A stretch of 64,000 nt of DNA. Origin: Dermatemys mawii. Lineage: Eukaryota > Chordata > Testudines > Dermatemydidae. A model generated the notes under the pieces. The model ran no database searches, was not told where the DNA came from, and worked only from the letters and a program-made list of their open reading frames with translations. Position numbers and translations under genes: made by a program. The stretch is from positions 56,352,785 to 56,416,784 of the forward strand of contig ML677326.1 in the NCBI GenBank assembly GCA_007922305.1, in the 5' to 3' direction. This document shows, one piece after another, positions 23,111-33,830 of this stretch. How positions within the stretch are numbered: the stretch's first letter is position 1; each line of letters starts with the position of its first letter.

Positions 23111-24238
23111 GTTGAACTGGCACTTACTGAGGCAATACTCTTACAAATTCACACAGTAGATAGGTTCTCACCGGTTTAGAGCTGCTTGGACTGCTATTAA
23201 TACCCCAAGAACCTCATTTTTTATTTGAGGTGTTCTCATTTGTTGGCTGATTCTCCTTTACATACATTTTGGTGGATTTCTTCCACGGGCAATCAAGACC
23301 AAAGTTTCTGTTCATTGAGCAGATGCTACTCCTGAGTTTAATTTCACTGAAATCCTCAACAGTTCACAATACGTTCGTACTTCAATTGTTCATAAATCAA
23401 TCAGTGAAAAATTGAACATAAAAAATAACTATTCAGTCAATCCTCATAGACTATGAAGCGTGTTTAGACTTCGGCAATACTTAGATTGGATTGCAGTATG
23501 CAGAATAGATGGTACTCTTCATATCACACTGGTGCTAAATGAAAACCTCAGCATCATGATGACAGGCACAATACTGTTGAAGATGCTGGGTTTTTGCTTA
23601 GACATAAAATAGAACTGACAATTTGTGATCATTAAATATCCCATGGTGCTTTTGATATTTTCATATGCAGTGATATTAACACCAATATCCCAGCTATATC
23701 CTCCCTAAATTGGTCTTCCTCCCTAAATTCCCTCTTTAATTTCAGATGGCTATAACATTTTTCTTCTTTTCCTATCCTAAAAAGTTGTGGGTTTTTTACC
23801 ATTGTTAAATAGCTTTTGTGTTCACTATCAAAGGTGGCTGTACTTCAGCTGAAGGTGATGTGGTATAAGTACAGCAGTAGGACTTAAAGTCTCTTCCATT
23901 TTGAAACATTTTACTAGAGAAAGATTTCCTATACTTAAAATTGAAAATACCACTGGAACTGGGGCTTGCACTCAAGTCTGCAGAAAATTTTCAAGTAAAC
24001 CCACCTTAACTATGAAACCAAGACTTTTTTTTCCAATAGGTTAATAATTCATTGATTTTCTCCTTCCATTTTGTTTCTTTGGTGAAAGGTGTCTTTGAGC
24101 TAAAATAATTGGTTTGAGTTCATAATGCTTTTAAGACTGAAAGGGCATGATTTGGTCTTTGCATGTGGTAACATAACAAGTTAAGTAAATCCTGCATCTC
24201 AAGGACTCAGTCCTCTGGAACTGAACTCTTTCTATAAT
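23111..24238. other. Unannotated stretch
   Basis: No gene or repeat recognised. Confidence 0.4.
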
Positions 24239-24292
24239 GCACTGAGCACTCAACTCCTCCTGAAACCAATGAGAGTTGAGGGTTCCCAACAC
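24239..24292. repeat. Short palindromic repeat
   Basis: CTGAGCACTCAACTCCTCCT mirrors GAGAGTTGAGGGTTCCCAAC. Hairpin-capable and non-coding. Confidence 0.5.
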
Positions 24293-24309
24293 GTAGCAGA
24301 ATTAACCCC

Positions 24310-24378
24310 TAATGGTTGTTCACTACTTTGAGATCATTTGGGATAAAAGGCACTATATAAAAATGAAACTTCTGTTAT
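24310..24378 (-). repeat. SINE 3'-tail-like fragment
   Basis: CACTACTTTGAGATCATTTG followed by GGCACTATATAAAA resembles the CTTTGAGATC...GCGCTATATAA tail seen in reversed MIR-like copies. It is a weak fragment. Confidence 0.4.
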
Positions 24379-24502
24379 AACAAATTTTATCCCCCAATTA
24401 TAAAAAATGTTGAGCAAATATGTACTGTTGTATTACTTATAAGTGATACCTAACATTTCAAAGAGAGAAGAAATACATAGTAAGGCCATATTTCAGGAAA
24501 GC

Positions 24503-24686
24503 ATCCCTATTCAGAAAGCATGTGCTTAATCCTCACTGAGTGCATTCTTAATTTTAAAAGCATGTGCCTAAATCCCATTGAACAGAATAACATGCTTAAA
24601 ATTAACTCAACACACACTTTACTCAATGATATTGAAGCACATGCTTGACATTAAACATGTGCATAAGGGCTTTTCTGAACAGGGAT
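24503..24686. mobile_element. Palindromic MITE, about 184 bp
   Basis: Left CATCCCTATTCAGAAAGCA and right GCTTTTCTGAACAGGGATA are inverted repeats. Inner words GCATGTGCTTAAT and AAGCACATGCTTGAC also pair. No coding. Confidence 0.65.
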
Positions 24687-24976
24687 ACAATGTGCTAACA
24701 CTGGCTTAAGCTGAAGCCTAAACAAAATATCCACAGAAGTAGTACAATGCTCATTTGTAACCTCTGTCTAAATAAGGAGAAATACTGGTCTGGCTAGTCT
24801 AAAGTATGTGATTATGTCAAATTTAGCTGTGGTATATCAAAAAAAAACTAGATCCGTCCACACAACCAACCCAGTTTTGTTGACTTAAAGGGCTTTTTAA
24901 ACCAGTTTCTGTACTTCACCCCGGCAAAGAGATGATAGTGGCAAAATCGGCATTGCTGTTCCGAATTTGAGTTACT

Positions 24977-25309
24977 GTGGACACAATTCGACAGTATTGG
25001 CCTCCCAGAGCTATCCCAGAATGCTCCATTGTGACCACTCTGGACAGTGCTCTCAACTCAGATGCACTAGCCAGGCACACAGCAGAAGTCCCAGGAACTT
25101 TTGAATTTCATTTCCTATTTGGCCAGCATAGTGAGCTCATCAGCACAGGTGACCATTCAGAGCTCATCAGCACAGAATCCCAGAATCGCAGAAGAGCTCC
25201 AGCATGGACTGAACGGGAGGTACTGGATCTTATCGCTGTATGGGGAGAAGAATCCGTGCAGCAGGCAAGTGCCCTCCCAACCCTCCCAAGGGGGGGTCCC
25301 AGACCATGA
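24977..25309 (+). pseudogene. Myb/SANT-like DNA-binding protein remnant (first exon)
   Basis: A 110-codon frame. Residues 71-96 (beginning RRRAPAWTEREVL and continuing DLIAVWGEESVQQ) match the first helices of the Myb/SANT-like (trihelix) domain of Harbinger-associated proteins, including its two conserved tryptophans. The domain then breaks off: residues 97-110 are a proline/glycine-rich tail, and the remaining helices are missing. The codons before residue 70 lie in the element's 5' region and include a near-duplicate HSELIST repeat. The likely continuation is across an intron to 25725. I infer an internal deletion, so a functional protein is unlikely. Confidence 0.65.
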
Positions 25310-25724
25310 AGATGGAGAAGGCACCTCTGGTGCATGTACCCTTGTAAATATAATACAGGGTTTAAAAGTGTTTAAATGTTTAATTTGCCCTGAAGACTTG
25401 GGATGCATTCGTGGCCAGTATAGCTACTGGAAAAGTCTTAACATGTCTGGGATGGAGTCGAAATCCTCCAGGGACATCTCCATAAAGCTCTCCTGGAGGT
25501 ATTCTAAAAACCTTCCTATGCAGAGGGTGGAGGCCTGTTCATGCAGAGCTGTTTGCATTTGGCTGAGCGGAAGCTTCCCTGATACTAGCCATCCAGTTGG
25601 GGTGGGGAGCGAAGCACATGTGCTATGTAATGTGACTCGCTTGATTCAGTGTAAAATAGTCTTCCCTTTGCTCTCTAAAATGTATGTTTTTAAATACTAC
25701 TCCCCATTTTTTTCCCTCCCTCAG

Positions 25725-25873
25725 CTGCAAATGTTTCTATGGTCCCCCTATCATCTCCATCCCAGAGGCTAATGAGCCTAATGTGGGAGCAAACCAACAT
25801 GCTCATGCATCTGGTGGAGCGGCAGGAAAGGCAGCAGGAGCACAACACAGACCTCCGCTACAGCCCCGTATAA
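25725..25873 (+). pseudogene. Myb/SANT-like gene remnant, C-terminal exon
   Basis: A plausible splice acceptor (TTTTTTTCCCTCCCTCAG) ends at 25724. The following frame reads ANVSMVPLSSPSQRL, then jumps to QTNMLMHLVERQERQQEH before a stop at 25871-25873. In intact family members these two blocks are separated by a longer Lys/Arg-rich and Glu-rich region, so a second internal deletion is inferred. Downstream, to about 26020, another frame still resembles the family's C-terminal end (SHSTPEVAQ). No intact protein. Confidence 0.6.
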
Positions 25874-26129
25874 TGGCCTGCACTCCTCCCCAAGTTCCAT
25901 ATCCTCCTCAGCCAGACACCCAAGAACGCAAGGCAGGGAGGCTACAGACACCCAGCCACTCCACTCCAGAGGTTGCCCAAGCAACAGAAGGCTGGCATTC
26001 AGTAATTTTTGAACTGTAGTGTGGCCTTATCATTTCCTCCTCCCCCCATCAACCACCCCATCCGGTGCTTCACGCCTCACCCGCACTGCCCCTCCCAGGC
26101 TATCTTGTGAGTTTTCCCTCTATTGGTGT

Positions 26130-26570
26130 GATGAATTAATAATGAATACATGATTTTGAAACACTAATGAATTTATTGGCTCTGAAAGTGGTGATCAAAG
26201 CAGGGAGGTTGGTTGGCTTACAGGGAAGTAGAGTCAACCAAGGGGGTGGGTTTTCATCAAGGAGAAACAGAACTGTCACTCCGTAGCCTGGCCAGTCATT
26301 AAACTGGTTTTCAAAGCTTCTCTGATGCCAGGAGAGCAGAGTTGCAATGGAAGCGGTGGTGGATGATGACAGTTAGCAGTCGTACTGCACGATCTTCTGA
26401 AAGCAGTATGGCATCTGCATGGAAAAAAGGCGTGAAACAATTGTCTGCCATTGCTTTCACGGAGGGAGGGGCGACTGACAACATGTACGCAAAACCACCG
26501 GCAACAATGTTTTTGTCTCATCAGGCATTGGGAGCTCAACCCAGAATTCCAATGGGCAGCAGACACTGCA
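26130..26570 (-). pseudogene. Minus-strand Harbinger gene 3' remnant
   Basis: Read on the minus strand, one frame contains VTVLFLLDENPPPWLTLL followed by a stretch ending at an AATAAA signal (26172-26177, reverse complement). This converges on the plus-strand Myb-like gene, the usual two-gene layout I know from related turtle copies. No DDE nuclease motif is visible, so it is either the 3' untranslated part or a deletion product of the nuclease gene. The 96-codon frame at 26276-26566 lies in a different frame and has no recognisable domain. Confidence 0.4.
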
Positions 26571-26780
26571 GGAACTGTGGGATAGCTACCTACGAAAGTC
26601 GATGCTAGCCATGGTACTGTGGACCCAACCCTCCCAAAATTGCTTCCCCTGTTCCGTTCCTCCCTATGACTGGAGGGGTTTTAACAGGCCATTTCACCTT
26701 GAATGGTCCCTTAACATGTGTGAATTACTTATACCAAACAATCTGTCCCACCTTGTATTTAGCTTTGACACTCTGAGTAA

Positions 26781-27043
26781 GGCCAGGTCTACACTACACT
26801 CTTACTTCAATATAACGGTGTCGCTTGGGGGTATGAAAAATCCACATCTCTGAGCAACATAGCTATACTAACCTTAACTCCCCACATAGACAGCGCTATG
26901 TCAGCAGGAGAGCTTGTCCCGCTGACATAGCTACCACCTCTCAGAGGCACAGTTATCAAGCTTACAGGAGAGCTCCCTCCCATCAGTTTAGAGCATCTTC
27001 ACCAGATGAGGCGCTGATGCAAGACTGTAGTGTAGTCTGCCCC
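26781..27043. mobile_element. Harbinger-like MITE
   Basis: The left end GGCCAGGTCTACACTACA is mirrored by TGTAGTGTAGTCTGCCCC, about 14 of 18 positions. TAA precedes the left end. A strong inner palindrome lies around CGCTATGTCAGCAGGAGAGC and CTTGTCCCGCTGACATAGC. Non-coding. Confidence 0.7.
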
Positions 27044-27054
27044 AAGTTTCCCAG

Positions 27055-27137
27055 ATTTGAAGAGCTTTGTGTAAGCTCAAAAGCTTGTGTATCTCAACAT
27101 CAGAAGTTGGTCCAATACAAATACTACCTCATCCTCC
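27055..27137 (-). repeat. Interspersed repeat fragment (GGTGAGGTAATA family)
   Basis: In reverse it carries the same words as 1612-1720: AGCTCAAAAGCTTGTGTATC, CAGAAGTTGGTCCAATACAA and ACTACCTCATCC. It abuts the MITE at 26781-27043. Confidence 0.6.
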
Positions 27138-28329
27138 AGTAGAAGGCATGTTAGCACCTGAGGGGCCAGGTGCAAGCAAAATACTTGATTTGTGCAGGCA
27201 CAGTGGGTATTTGTGTGCATAATGATGAGTGCTTAACATTGAATATCTGGCCTTTTTTTTTCAGTCACATGGTTACTAAACAGCACACCTCCTGTGTGTA
27301 TTTTCTTCGTCATATGTGCAGTGACCCTCTTGCTTTGAGCTGAAAGTTTATTACATTCCCACTGGTTTCATATTTCAAATTTCTCCTGACCATTGTATTT
27401 AATATACTGTGTCCTAAGGGCAATTTACCTTTATGCTCTGTTCTCTGACAGAGCCATCTGCAGACAATGAAAAGGGGCAGCTGCAGTAATTTTGCTTCTG
27501 TAGTATATTGGCAAAATGGAGAGAGGTCTTTAAAGGAAGCATGCATGTCAAAGGGCAATAGCCAGATACAAGGTTCAATCTTAATGCTTCAACATCAGTG
27601 AGTACCTCTCATCCCAGCAGTCCTGCTGGTAACAGGCCACAGATAGCTGCTGCTGCTAAATTTATTGCTAATTTGATTTGTTAAATTAAATCACTTTAGG
27701 ACTGGATTACATTTGGAAGTAAATAGGTTACTAATGGCATTTCACGAGTATGAAAGCTTACCCAGCTTCTAAAATGTCTTTATTTGACCCCGCTGGCAAA
27801 AAATATTGGGGATATGACTTTGCTAAAAGCATAGATAGGAAACATAAGACTTGCACTAGATCTTGTGTGCATGAGTCAATGTACAGTTCAGTGCATTATT
27901 GTGTGTACATTAACAGACAGTTAAATGTGATACAAACTGTCAGAAACAAGGAACATCTTATGGTAATTACAGATGGCATGCAATCTTTGTCTCAACCCTA
28001 AAGTTCTAGAATATTTCAGCATATAGTATGCAATATTACACACTGGTCTCAAAGCCTTGCAAAGCTCAGGCATAACAGAATGCTTTCCAAGTGGCGTGCC
28101 TGCCATAATTGAGTTCTTCTCTTATTGTTGAGGGGGGGAAGGAGTTATACAGAGATCTCCTATTGAATATTGTATTGTTAATACTATTTACCTGAATCCT
28201 TAACTACTTTAACCACCAATTATAGACTAATAAGCAAGAAACATAAAAGACTTCTCTCTTAGTTAAAATCTGAATGTGTTTTAGAAACATTCATGAATTA
28301 AACTTCACAGCAGTCTTAGCCAATGTATG
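27138..28329. other. Unannotated stretch
   Basis: No gene or clear repeat recognised. Confidence 0.4.
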
Positions 28330-28440
28330 AGTATTATTTTTAGTTTACACAGAGAGAAACTCAGACACAGAATGGTTACATGACTTACCCATGGCTATAC
28401 ATTAAGTCTATGACAGAGCTAAAAAGAGGAACAATCCATT
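28330..28440 (+). repeat. MIR-like SINE fragment
   Basis: AGTATTATTTTTAGTTTACA, then GAGAAACTCAGACACAGAA, GGTTACATGACTTACCCATG and GACAGAGCTAAAAAGAGGAA follow the order of the MIR core. Diverged and incomplete. Confidence 0.65.
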
Positions 28441-29309
28441 AACTGCCAGTCTTTACCTTAATAACTAGAACATGTTTCACCTCCCCTTTCATTCTTTCCT
28501 TCTTTATTTAGAAACTAATGTTATGAATAATTAGTCAGAGTCAGTGGCTGTAGATAATATCATTACTGCAATTCTTTTAACTAACAACTGCAATTGCTTT
28601 CCTAGGTGCTCCCAGCTTCAATATTCTAATCTTCCACTAATAAGTAATCAGAGAAGGGTCTTCTAACACAGTCTAATTTACTAATACAAAGATTAAATAA
28701 GCACTAGCTGAACGGTGTCACAGCACTTGTTTTTTTGTTTGAAATCAATTACGTGCGAAATTTCCAGTGCTGCATAAGATATAAAACAAGCCAGGTTTAC
28801 TTTTGTTTTAAAGAGATGATGTTTGGAATGGAATGTTACAAAACACATTTCTTTTTAATCAATAGATTGTAATGGAGCTTTAGAGCCCTTGAGAAATATC
28901 CAGCAAGTCTCCATCACCAACAAGTTTATGGGAAATCTGCAGAGGATCCAACCATAAACTCCAGCTGGAAGGCACAGAAGCAACCAAAGCAGGGACCTCT
29001 GGAGATTCCAGTCAAAACTGAAAAATGTTCTAACTGTTTCTGCGCTGGCTGTTTGCTCCAAACCTTCTCTTACCCTCTTCCCGCCTCCTCCACCCTGCTC
29101 TAGTCTCTTCACCTCAGCTGCACTCCACACCTGCACCTCATTCTCTTCTCAACCTGTCCCCCTCACCATCTTCCCTTCCCATTTTACTGATGCCCTTCCT
29201 AAGTAAACCCACCCTCCCCAAAAGTAGTCACAGAAATAACATGAGTTTAATCTTGTGTGTTATCTTCTTCCTGCAGCCCATATCTGTCTTCTCACTGTTT
29301 CCTTGTATT
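28441..29309. other. Unannotated stretch
   Basis: No supported gene. A C/T-rich section lies at about 29060-29220, which gives chance open frames on both strands. Confidence 0.4.
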
Positions 29310-29475
29310 CCTGGCTCTGTATCGCTTGGCCCTTGTCTTATACTTATATTGTCAGCTGTTTGTAAGAGGGGGTATTCTTTTCGTTCTGTGCTTGTACATC
29401 ACCTAGAATAACAGGGCCCTAGTCCAAAACTGGGACTCCTAGGTATTATGATAATACAAATAATAAAATAAAGTA
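29310..29475 (+). repeat. SINE/LINE 3'-tail-like repeat
   Basis: GCTTGTACATCACCTAGAAT, then CAGGGCCCTAGTCCAAAAC, GGGACTCCTAGGTATTATGA and TAATACAAATAATAAAATAA form a tail that recurs downstream of the MIR-like block at 50808-51045 (CTATATAGTACCTACCACAG, CTATACTACAATAACA). Likely the 3' end of a common retroposon. Confidence 0.55.
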
Positions 29476-30138
29476 ATGACAGTAATAGCATATTGCAGTT
29501 TACATCAAGGACAACTGTGGAATTCCTGATATCTAGATTGTTTACATGATATTATGGAATGGGTGCTGAATTCAGTATTTTTTCCCTTTGTTTAGGGTCT
29601 ACAGATCGGGTAGAATGTGCACTGCCTCTACTGTGCTTACACATTAGGGGCCTCATTTTCAAATGGCGTCCACCATTTGGCTTCCTAGTTCTAAAATTGT
29701 TCCCACAATTTTGTACATAATGTGTATTCAGAAAATCTGTTTTTGCATTGAAATCAACAGTAATATACATCTCAATAGTATTCATCACCAGATACTTTTT
29801 GACAGATTTCCACACCCCATTTTGGGCACCTTCCATCCCCAGTTGGGTACAGGTATGGCACCGTCAGCTGTTTAAAAACAATATTATTTTGAGATGGGAA
29901 GAATGTTTTGTGGCTGTGTTTTGACACGTTTGGCTGATTTTAGCATAAACTATGGAAGAATAGAGAGGATTTAAAGATTTTGAAAGAAAGGTAGATAGAT
30001 TTTTAGTTAGGTTGATTATTGAGAAAGGGTTTTAGAGAAAAAAGTGTTAAATAAAAGTATTGAGTTGAGAAAAACTAGAGAACCTGTGTTCAGTAACACA
30101 GGGCAAATAGGTTTTAAAAGGGTGGGGAAAAAAGTGAT
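29476..30138. other. Mostly unannotated stretch
   Basis: A weak MITE-like fragment may lie at about 29648-29870 (GGGGCCTCATTTTCAAATGG and GTGTATTCAGAAAATCTG words). Nothing else recognised. Confidence 0.35.
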
Positions 30139-30211
30139 GTAGCCCATAGGGAAAACTATTCTGGAGGCTGCAAGCCTTGGGAGCAAACCCTGCTTCTCGA
30201 TTGGACCAATC
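30139..30211 (+). repeat. Left terminal inverted repeat of Polinton derivative
   Basis: Pairs with 31689-31763 at roughly 85% identity, with a 2-base difference near GAAAACTATT versus GAAATAACTATT. Confidence 0.75.
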
Positions 30212-30320
30212 AGAAGCTGGGCTACAGCCGCTTCACAGAATGCATTCTTTTTTAACCTATCCTATCACACCAAGATTTGGAAACAAGAGCCACACCCCTA
30301 AAGAATATGCCAGGTAAGAG

Positions 30321-31040
30321 GTGGCAAAGGCGTTTAAAGCCATTTACAGACAAGGCTGTGTACCTCAAAAAAATTACACACAGATCAAGGAAAAGAGGTT
30401 TTTAAACAAAGCTTTAAATACTTTCTTAAAGGAACAAGGGATGCACCATTTTGATACCAATAATGAAGTCAAGGTGGGGGTTGTGAAGAAGTTTAACAGA
30501 ACTTTTAAAATCAAAGATGTGGAGGTATTTTATCATCTGTAGCACCTTTTGATATATCAGCATGCTGAAGGCCTTCATAGATGGTAACAGAAGTTATCAC
30601 AGTACTATCAGAGGACGCCCGATGCACGATGTGACACATGCTTAAGCATTGAGCATGTGGAAAACCATCTATGGGGATAGTTTTAAAATAAAGGTACCAT
30701 GAGTAGTTTAAGAAAGGGGATCAAGTAAATGTCTAAAATGAAGGTTACTTTTGAAAAGGGATATCGGCAAATCTTTACCGATAAATATTTATCATGTCCG
30801 GATTGTTATCACGAGGACAGCAACTTGTAGACACATTAAAAGATTAGGGAGTAAAGGAAGTCTAAGGTCTTTTTACTCCAAAAAGAATACAAAAGGTAAA
30901 CCCTAGCCAGGACTGCATTTACAGGGTAGAAAAGATTCTATCAAACAAAGGTCAGGGGACAAATGAGTATTTTCTGGTAAATGGAAAGAGTGGCCTGAAA
31001 AATCTAACAGTTGAATTAAAGAGTCTCAGGTTCAAGACCT
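30321..31040 (+). pseudogene. Polinton integrase remnant with chromodomain-like end
   Basis: In the 73-codon frame 30321-30542, the part EVKVGVVKKFNRTF matches the conserved ERFNRT-like catalytic-core segment of transposon/retroviral integrases (rve fold, the region of the third acidic residue), preceded by FLNKALNTFLKE. The frame is lost soon after, where a shifted frame gives MWRYF. From about 30580 another frame gives SYHSTIRGRP, then an in-frame stop, then MWKTIYGD. At about 30900-31020 a VEKIL...GTNEY-like stretch resembles a chromodomain. At least two frameshifts and one stop are visible. Not functional. Confidence 0.65.
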
Positions 31041-31051
31041 ATAAGGGGGAA

Positions 31052-31306
31052 ATGACTAATCGAGTTTTTACGTTCCCTTACCTCCCAACACCTCCACCAG
31101 GGCTTTTCCTCAAAACACTAGCCCTAATTTTACAATACAATTGGCCAAGCTCTTTAAGATTCAATGGTTATTGGGATGACGCTTTATCGGAAATTCATTG
31201 TCACTTGGGGAACATGCTTTCTCACAATATACCATTCATGATATCATCAAAAAAAATTCGGTCCTACAATGTAGAAGCCAGTTATTATTTAAGCATTCAG
31301 CAGTGA
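31052..31306 (+). pseudogene. Possible Polinton structural-protein fragment
   Basis: This 84-codon frame contains YWDDALSEIHCHLGNML, which faintly resembles a conserved ALxEIxYP-type motif I associate with a Polinton structural protein. Its position between the integrase and the capsid-like fragment is consistent. No other domain is visible, so the assignment is weak. Confidence 0.35.
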
Positions 31307-31409
31307 GTAGAGAGCATCAACAAGAACATCAGCAAAGAGTCAAAGAAACCAAAGGTCAGCTTCATTTACAGTGCAGTGACCAGAAGAGTTTGATTAAAAG
31401 CAAAATGAT

Positions 31410-31680
31410 GAAAAGTACTTTTTCCCCCCCACATGCAAAGAATTAGCGGCAATACTGGGAACAATTCCGAATCAACTGTGTAAGATAGCACCATGCTCTG
31501 CAGACATCATGGGAGGGGAGGTTTACTCTTTATACGATTATATCAACATAGTGGAACATCAGTCAGTGGGGGACTACTACGTGCCGCTGTTGCACTGTGT
31601 CCCCATCCAGGGCAGCAACAAATTTATTACCATTATGTATGACCAACCGCATTATGTTTCTGTGAGTGAGCAGCACATTG
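31410..31680 (+). pseudogene. Polinton capsid-like protein fragment
   Basis: From about 31431 the frame reads KELAAILGTIPN, SADIMGGEVYSLYDY, HQSVGDYYVPLL and DQPHYVSV. The VGDxxVPLL and PHYVxV signatures match what I know of a Polinton structural protein often annotated as hypothetical, possibly the minor capsid. The start is lost upstream (C-rich stretch near 31423-31430), and the frame runs into the right terminal repeat, so both ends are truncated. The downstream part of the open frame (to 31823) is terminal repeat and flank, not original protein. Confidence 0.6.
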
Positions 31681-31688
31681 GTGCATCT

Positions 31689-31763
31689 GATTGGTCCAAC
31701 TGGGAAGCAGGGTTTGGTCCCAAAGCTTGCAGTCCCCAGAATAGTTATTTCCCTATGGGCAGC
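31689..31763 (-). repeat. Right terminal inverted repeat of Polinton derivative
   Basis: Reverse complement of 30139-30211 with small differences. Confidence 0.75.
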
Positions 31764-33830
31764 TGCAGGGGTAAGCTCACTGCCTCATTCTTTTCCTTTA
31801 ATACCCCTTTGCACTGTTACTGAACATAGGTTCTCTAGCTTTTCTCAGCTCAATACTTTATTTCAGATTTTTTTCTCTAAAACCATCTCTCCTTACTAAA
31901 CCTAAACAAAAATCTTTAAAAAAAAATCTTTAAGTCCTCCCTCTCTAGTCTTTCATACTTTTTTCTAAAAAAACCCAGCCAAAAGTGGCAGAACCACCAC
32001 ACACCATCCTCCCTTCCAAAAATATTTTTTTCAAAATGGCCAATGGCACCAAACCAGAACACAACCAGAAATGGGGATGGAGGGTGGGACAAACCCAAAA
32101 TTTCACAGAAAACTGTCAGAAAAGTATATGGTGATGAATACTATCAAGCCAAATACTACTATCAGCATCTAATGGGGAAGTAGGTTATCCAATATTCTAA
32201 TGTGAGAATGCAAAGATTGGATTTCTACACACAAAAAATTTTAACAGCTCATTTTGAAAATTACATCCTATGGATCTGCTTTTGCTCTCAGACACCTGGG
32301 TGCACTTCAGTATACATCTCGCAAAGCTAGTTTATTCCACTTCTATACAAAACATATGGCATTATGAAATTTGTTGTAAATAATTAATCCAATAAGTAAC
32401 TTGTTTAGTAACTCTTTCCCCTTCATTAACAGCTGTAGTAGGCATCAAATGGGACTCTGGCATGGGGGTTAGATGAAACAACTGGTGGATGTGAAATGCA
32501 GCAATTAGACAAAAAAACATGCACAAAGCCTTGACACGGCAGTGTTTATGCTTAGTGCTGATCGTTTTCTCTCTGCTCGTTCTTGTACACAGTGTCAGCT
32601 AAATGACTTTCATCAGCACTAACAGTATCCGTAATACATTCGAATCACTAGACCAAGTTCCTGCACTTTGGAAAGGAAAGGGAAAGGACACATGAGAAGT
32701 GACACACACAAAATAGCAGAACCCAGCCTAATGCTTCTAAGTGCTGCTTAAAATAGATCAAGAGTGTTATTCACAGGGGGAAAAATAATTTGCACCCTCA
32801 TAGAAGATATACCAGTCAGCAAGATGGAAATGAAAGTACAGCAGCTGAGGCATGAAGTAGAGCACTACTCAAACACTCAAGCCTGTCTGAAGAAACAGGT
32901 GCTGTCTTCTTAACCACATCCTTATAGAACAAAGAAATGGGAGACAGTGAAGGATTGAGGCTCTTCTTGTTTGTCAATATGATAAAAAAGGATAGAAGAC
33001 AACTGTGCCCAACACTGCATGAAATGTGACCTTTAAAACTATATAAACTTTATGTACACTGGTGACATACATTGAGTGACACATAAGTAATACAATGCTC
33101 AGATGTATCTGAGGAAAAACTTTTCCAATTTATCTGGATCAAGAGTTTAAGCACATCTTGAAAAGGCAGGTAAATAACTGTGGGTCAAATGTCTACACAG
33201 TGAGAGGTCTGCATATATAGGGCATTGGTAGCTCTTTAGCTATCAACTCAGGGAGTTTCCTTGAAAATCCTCCAACCCCAACATGTAGTTTGTCCCCACC
33301 CTGTACACAAGGCAATGTTATCGGCCCCTAAGAACACAGATTGCTTGAGATGCAAGCAGATGATAGTCAGTATTGTCATCCTCAAGCATTCAAAAATCAT
33401 GACTCAAGCCCTATAAGATCATAAGTGGAAATCATGTGATTTAAAAAATAATCAATGTTGAGGTATTTTTATTTGTCTTCTGAGCCCTTAGAGTGCACTC
33501 AGTTCATGTTTTCAGACTGTTTTCTGCAGCCATGAAGGTTAGAAACTTACCTTTTTTAAAAAAATGAAAGCAGAGATTCTCATGTATTAACTTGCCCCAA
33601 TGAGCTGGGCATTAAAACAAATACCAAATATCATACTATCAGAAAGAGTATGACAGAATCAGTTTGTTTTACTGAAGAGCCATTGTAATTTTGGGGCAGG
33701 AAATGGCACCACTGACATTGTTAGTGTCCAAGAGCTGCAGAAAGAGACACTGCAACACCACCAACCACTGCATGTGGTTTTCATAGATCTAAAAAGGGTA
33801 CGAAGGCAGGTGACAGCTGCTCGGGAAACA
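31764..33830. other. Unannotated stretch
   Basis: No supported gene or repeat. A-rich and T-rich blocks at 31860-32100 create chance frames. Confidence 0.4.

Larger units (their letters stand above)
24849..26636. mobile_element. Decayed PIF/Harbinger-type transposon
   Basis: The outer ends carry mirrored GTCCACA words (GATCCGTCCACACAACC on the left, ACTGTGGACCCAACC on the right). Inside, a plus-strand Myb/SANT-like gene remnant converges on a minus-strand remnant with its own polyadenylation signal. Harbinger elements classically encode a DDE nuclease plus a Myb-like DNA-binding partner, so this arrangement fits, although the nuclease core is not visible. I recognise the family as abundant in turtle genomes, where it yields predicted Myb/SANT-like proteins. 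Boundaries are accurate to perhaps 20 bases, and no clear target duplication was seen. Confidence 0.7.
30139..31763 (+). mobile_element. Deleted Polinton/Maverick-type element, 1.6 kb
   Basis: Terminal inverted repeats of about 73-75 bp bound the element: 30139-30211 (AGCCCATAGGG, ACTATTCTGG, TTGGACCAATC) and 31689-31763 (GATTGGTCC, CCAGAATAGT, CCCTATGGGC). Between them lie fragments resembling a retroviral-type integrase with a C-terminal chromodomain, and a capsid-like protein. Polintons normally span 15-20 kb and carry a protein-primed DNA polymerase, ATPase, protease and capsid genes. Most are missing here, so this is a deletion derivative. All coding parts are frameshifted or truncated. 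I could not define a 6-bp target duplication. Confidence 0.7.

Noticed and set aside
25101..25772. 223-codon plus-strand frame
   Set aside because: It overlaps the Myb/SANT-like frame in another phase and runs through the inferred intron. No domain was recognised.
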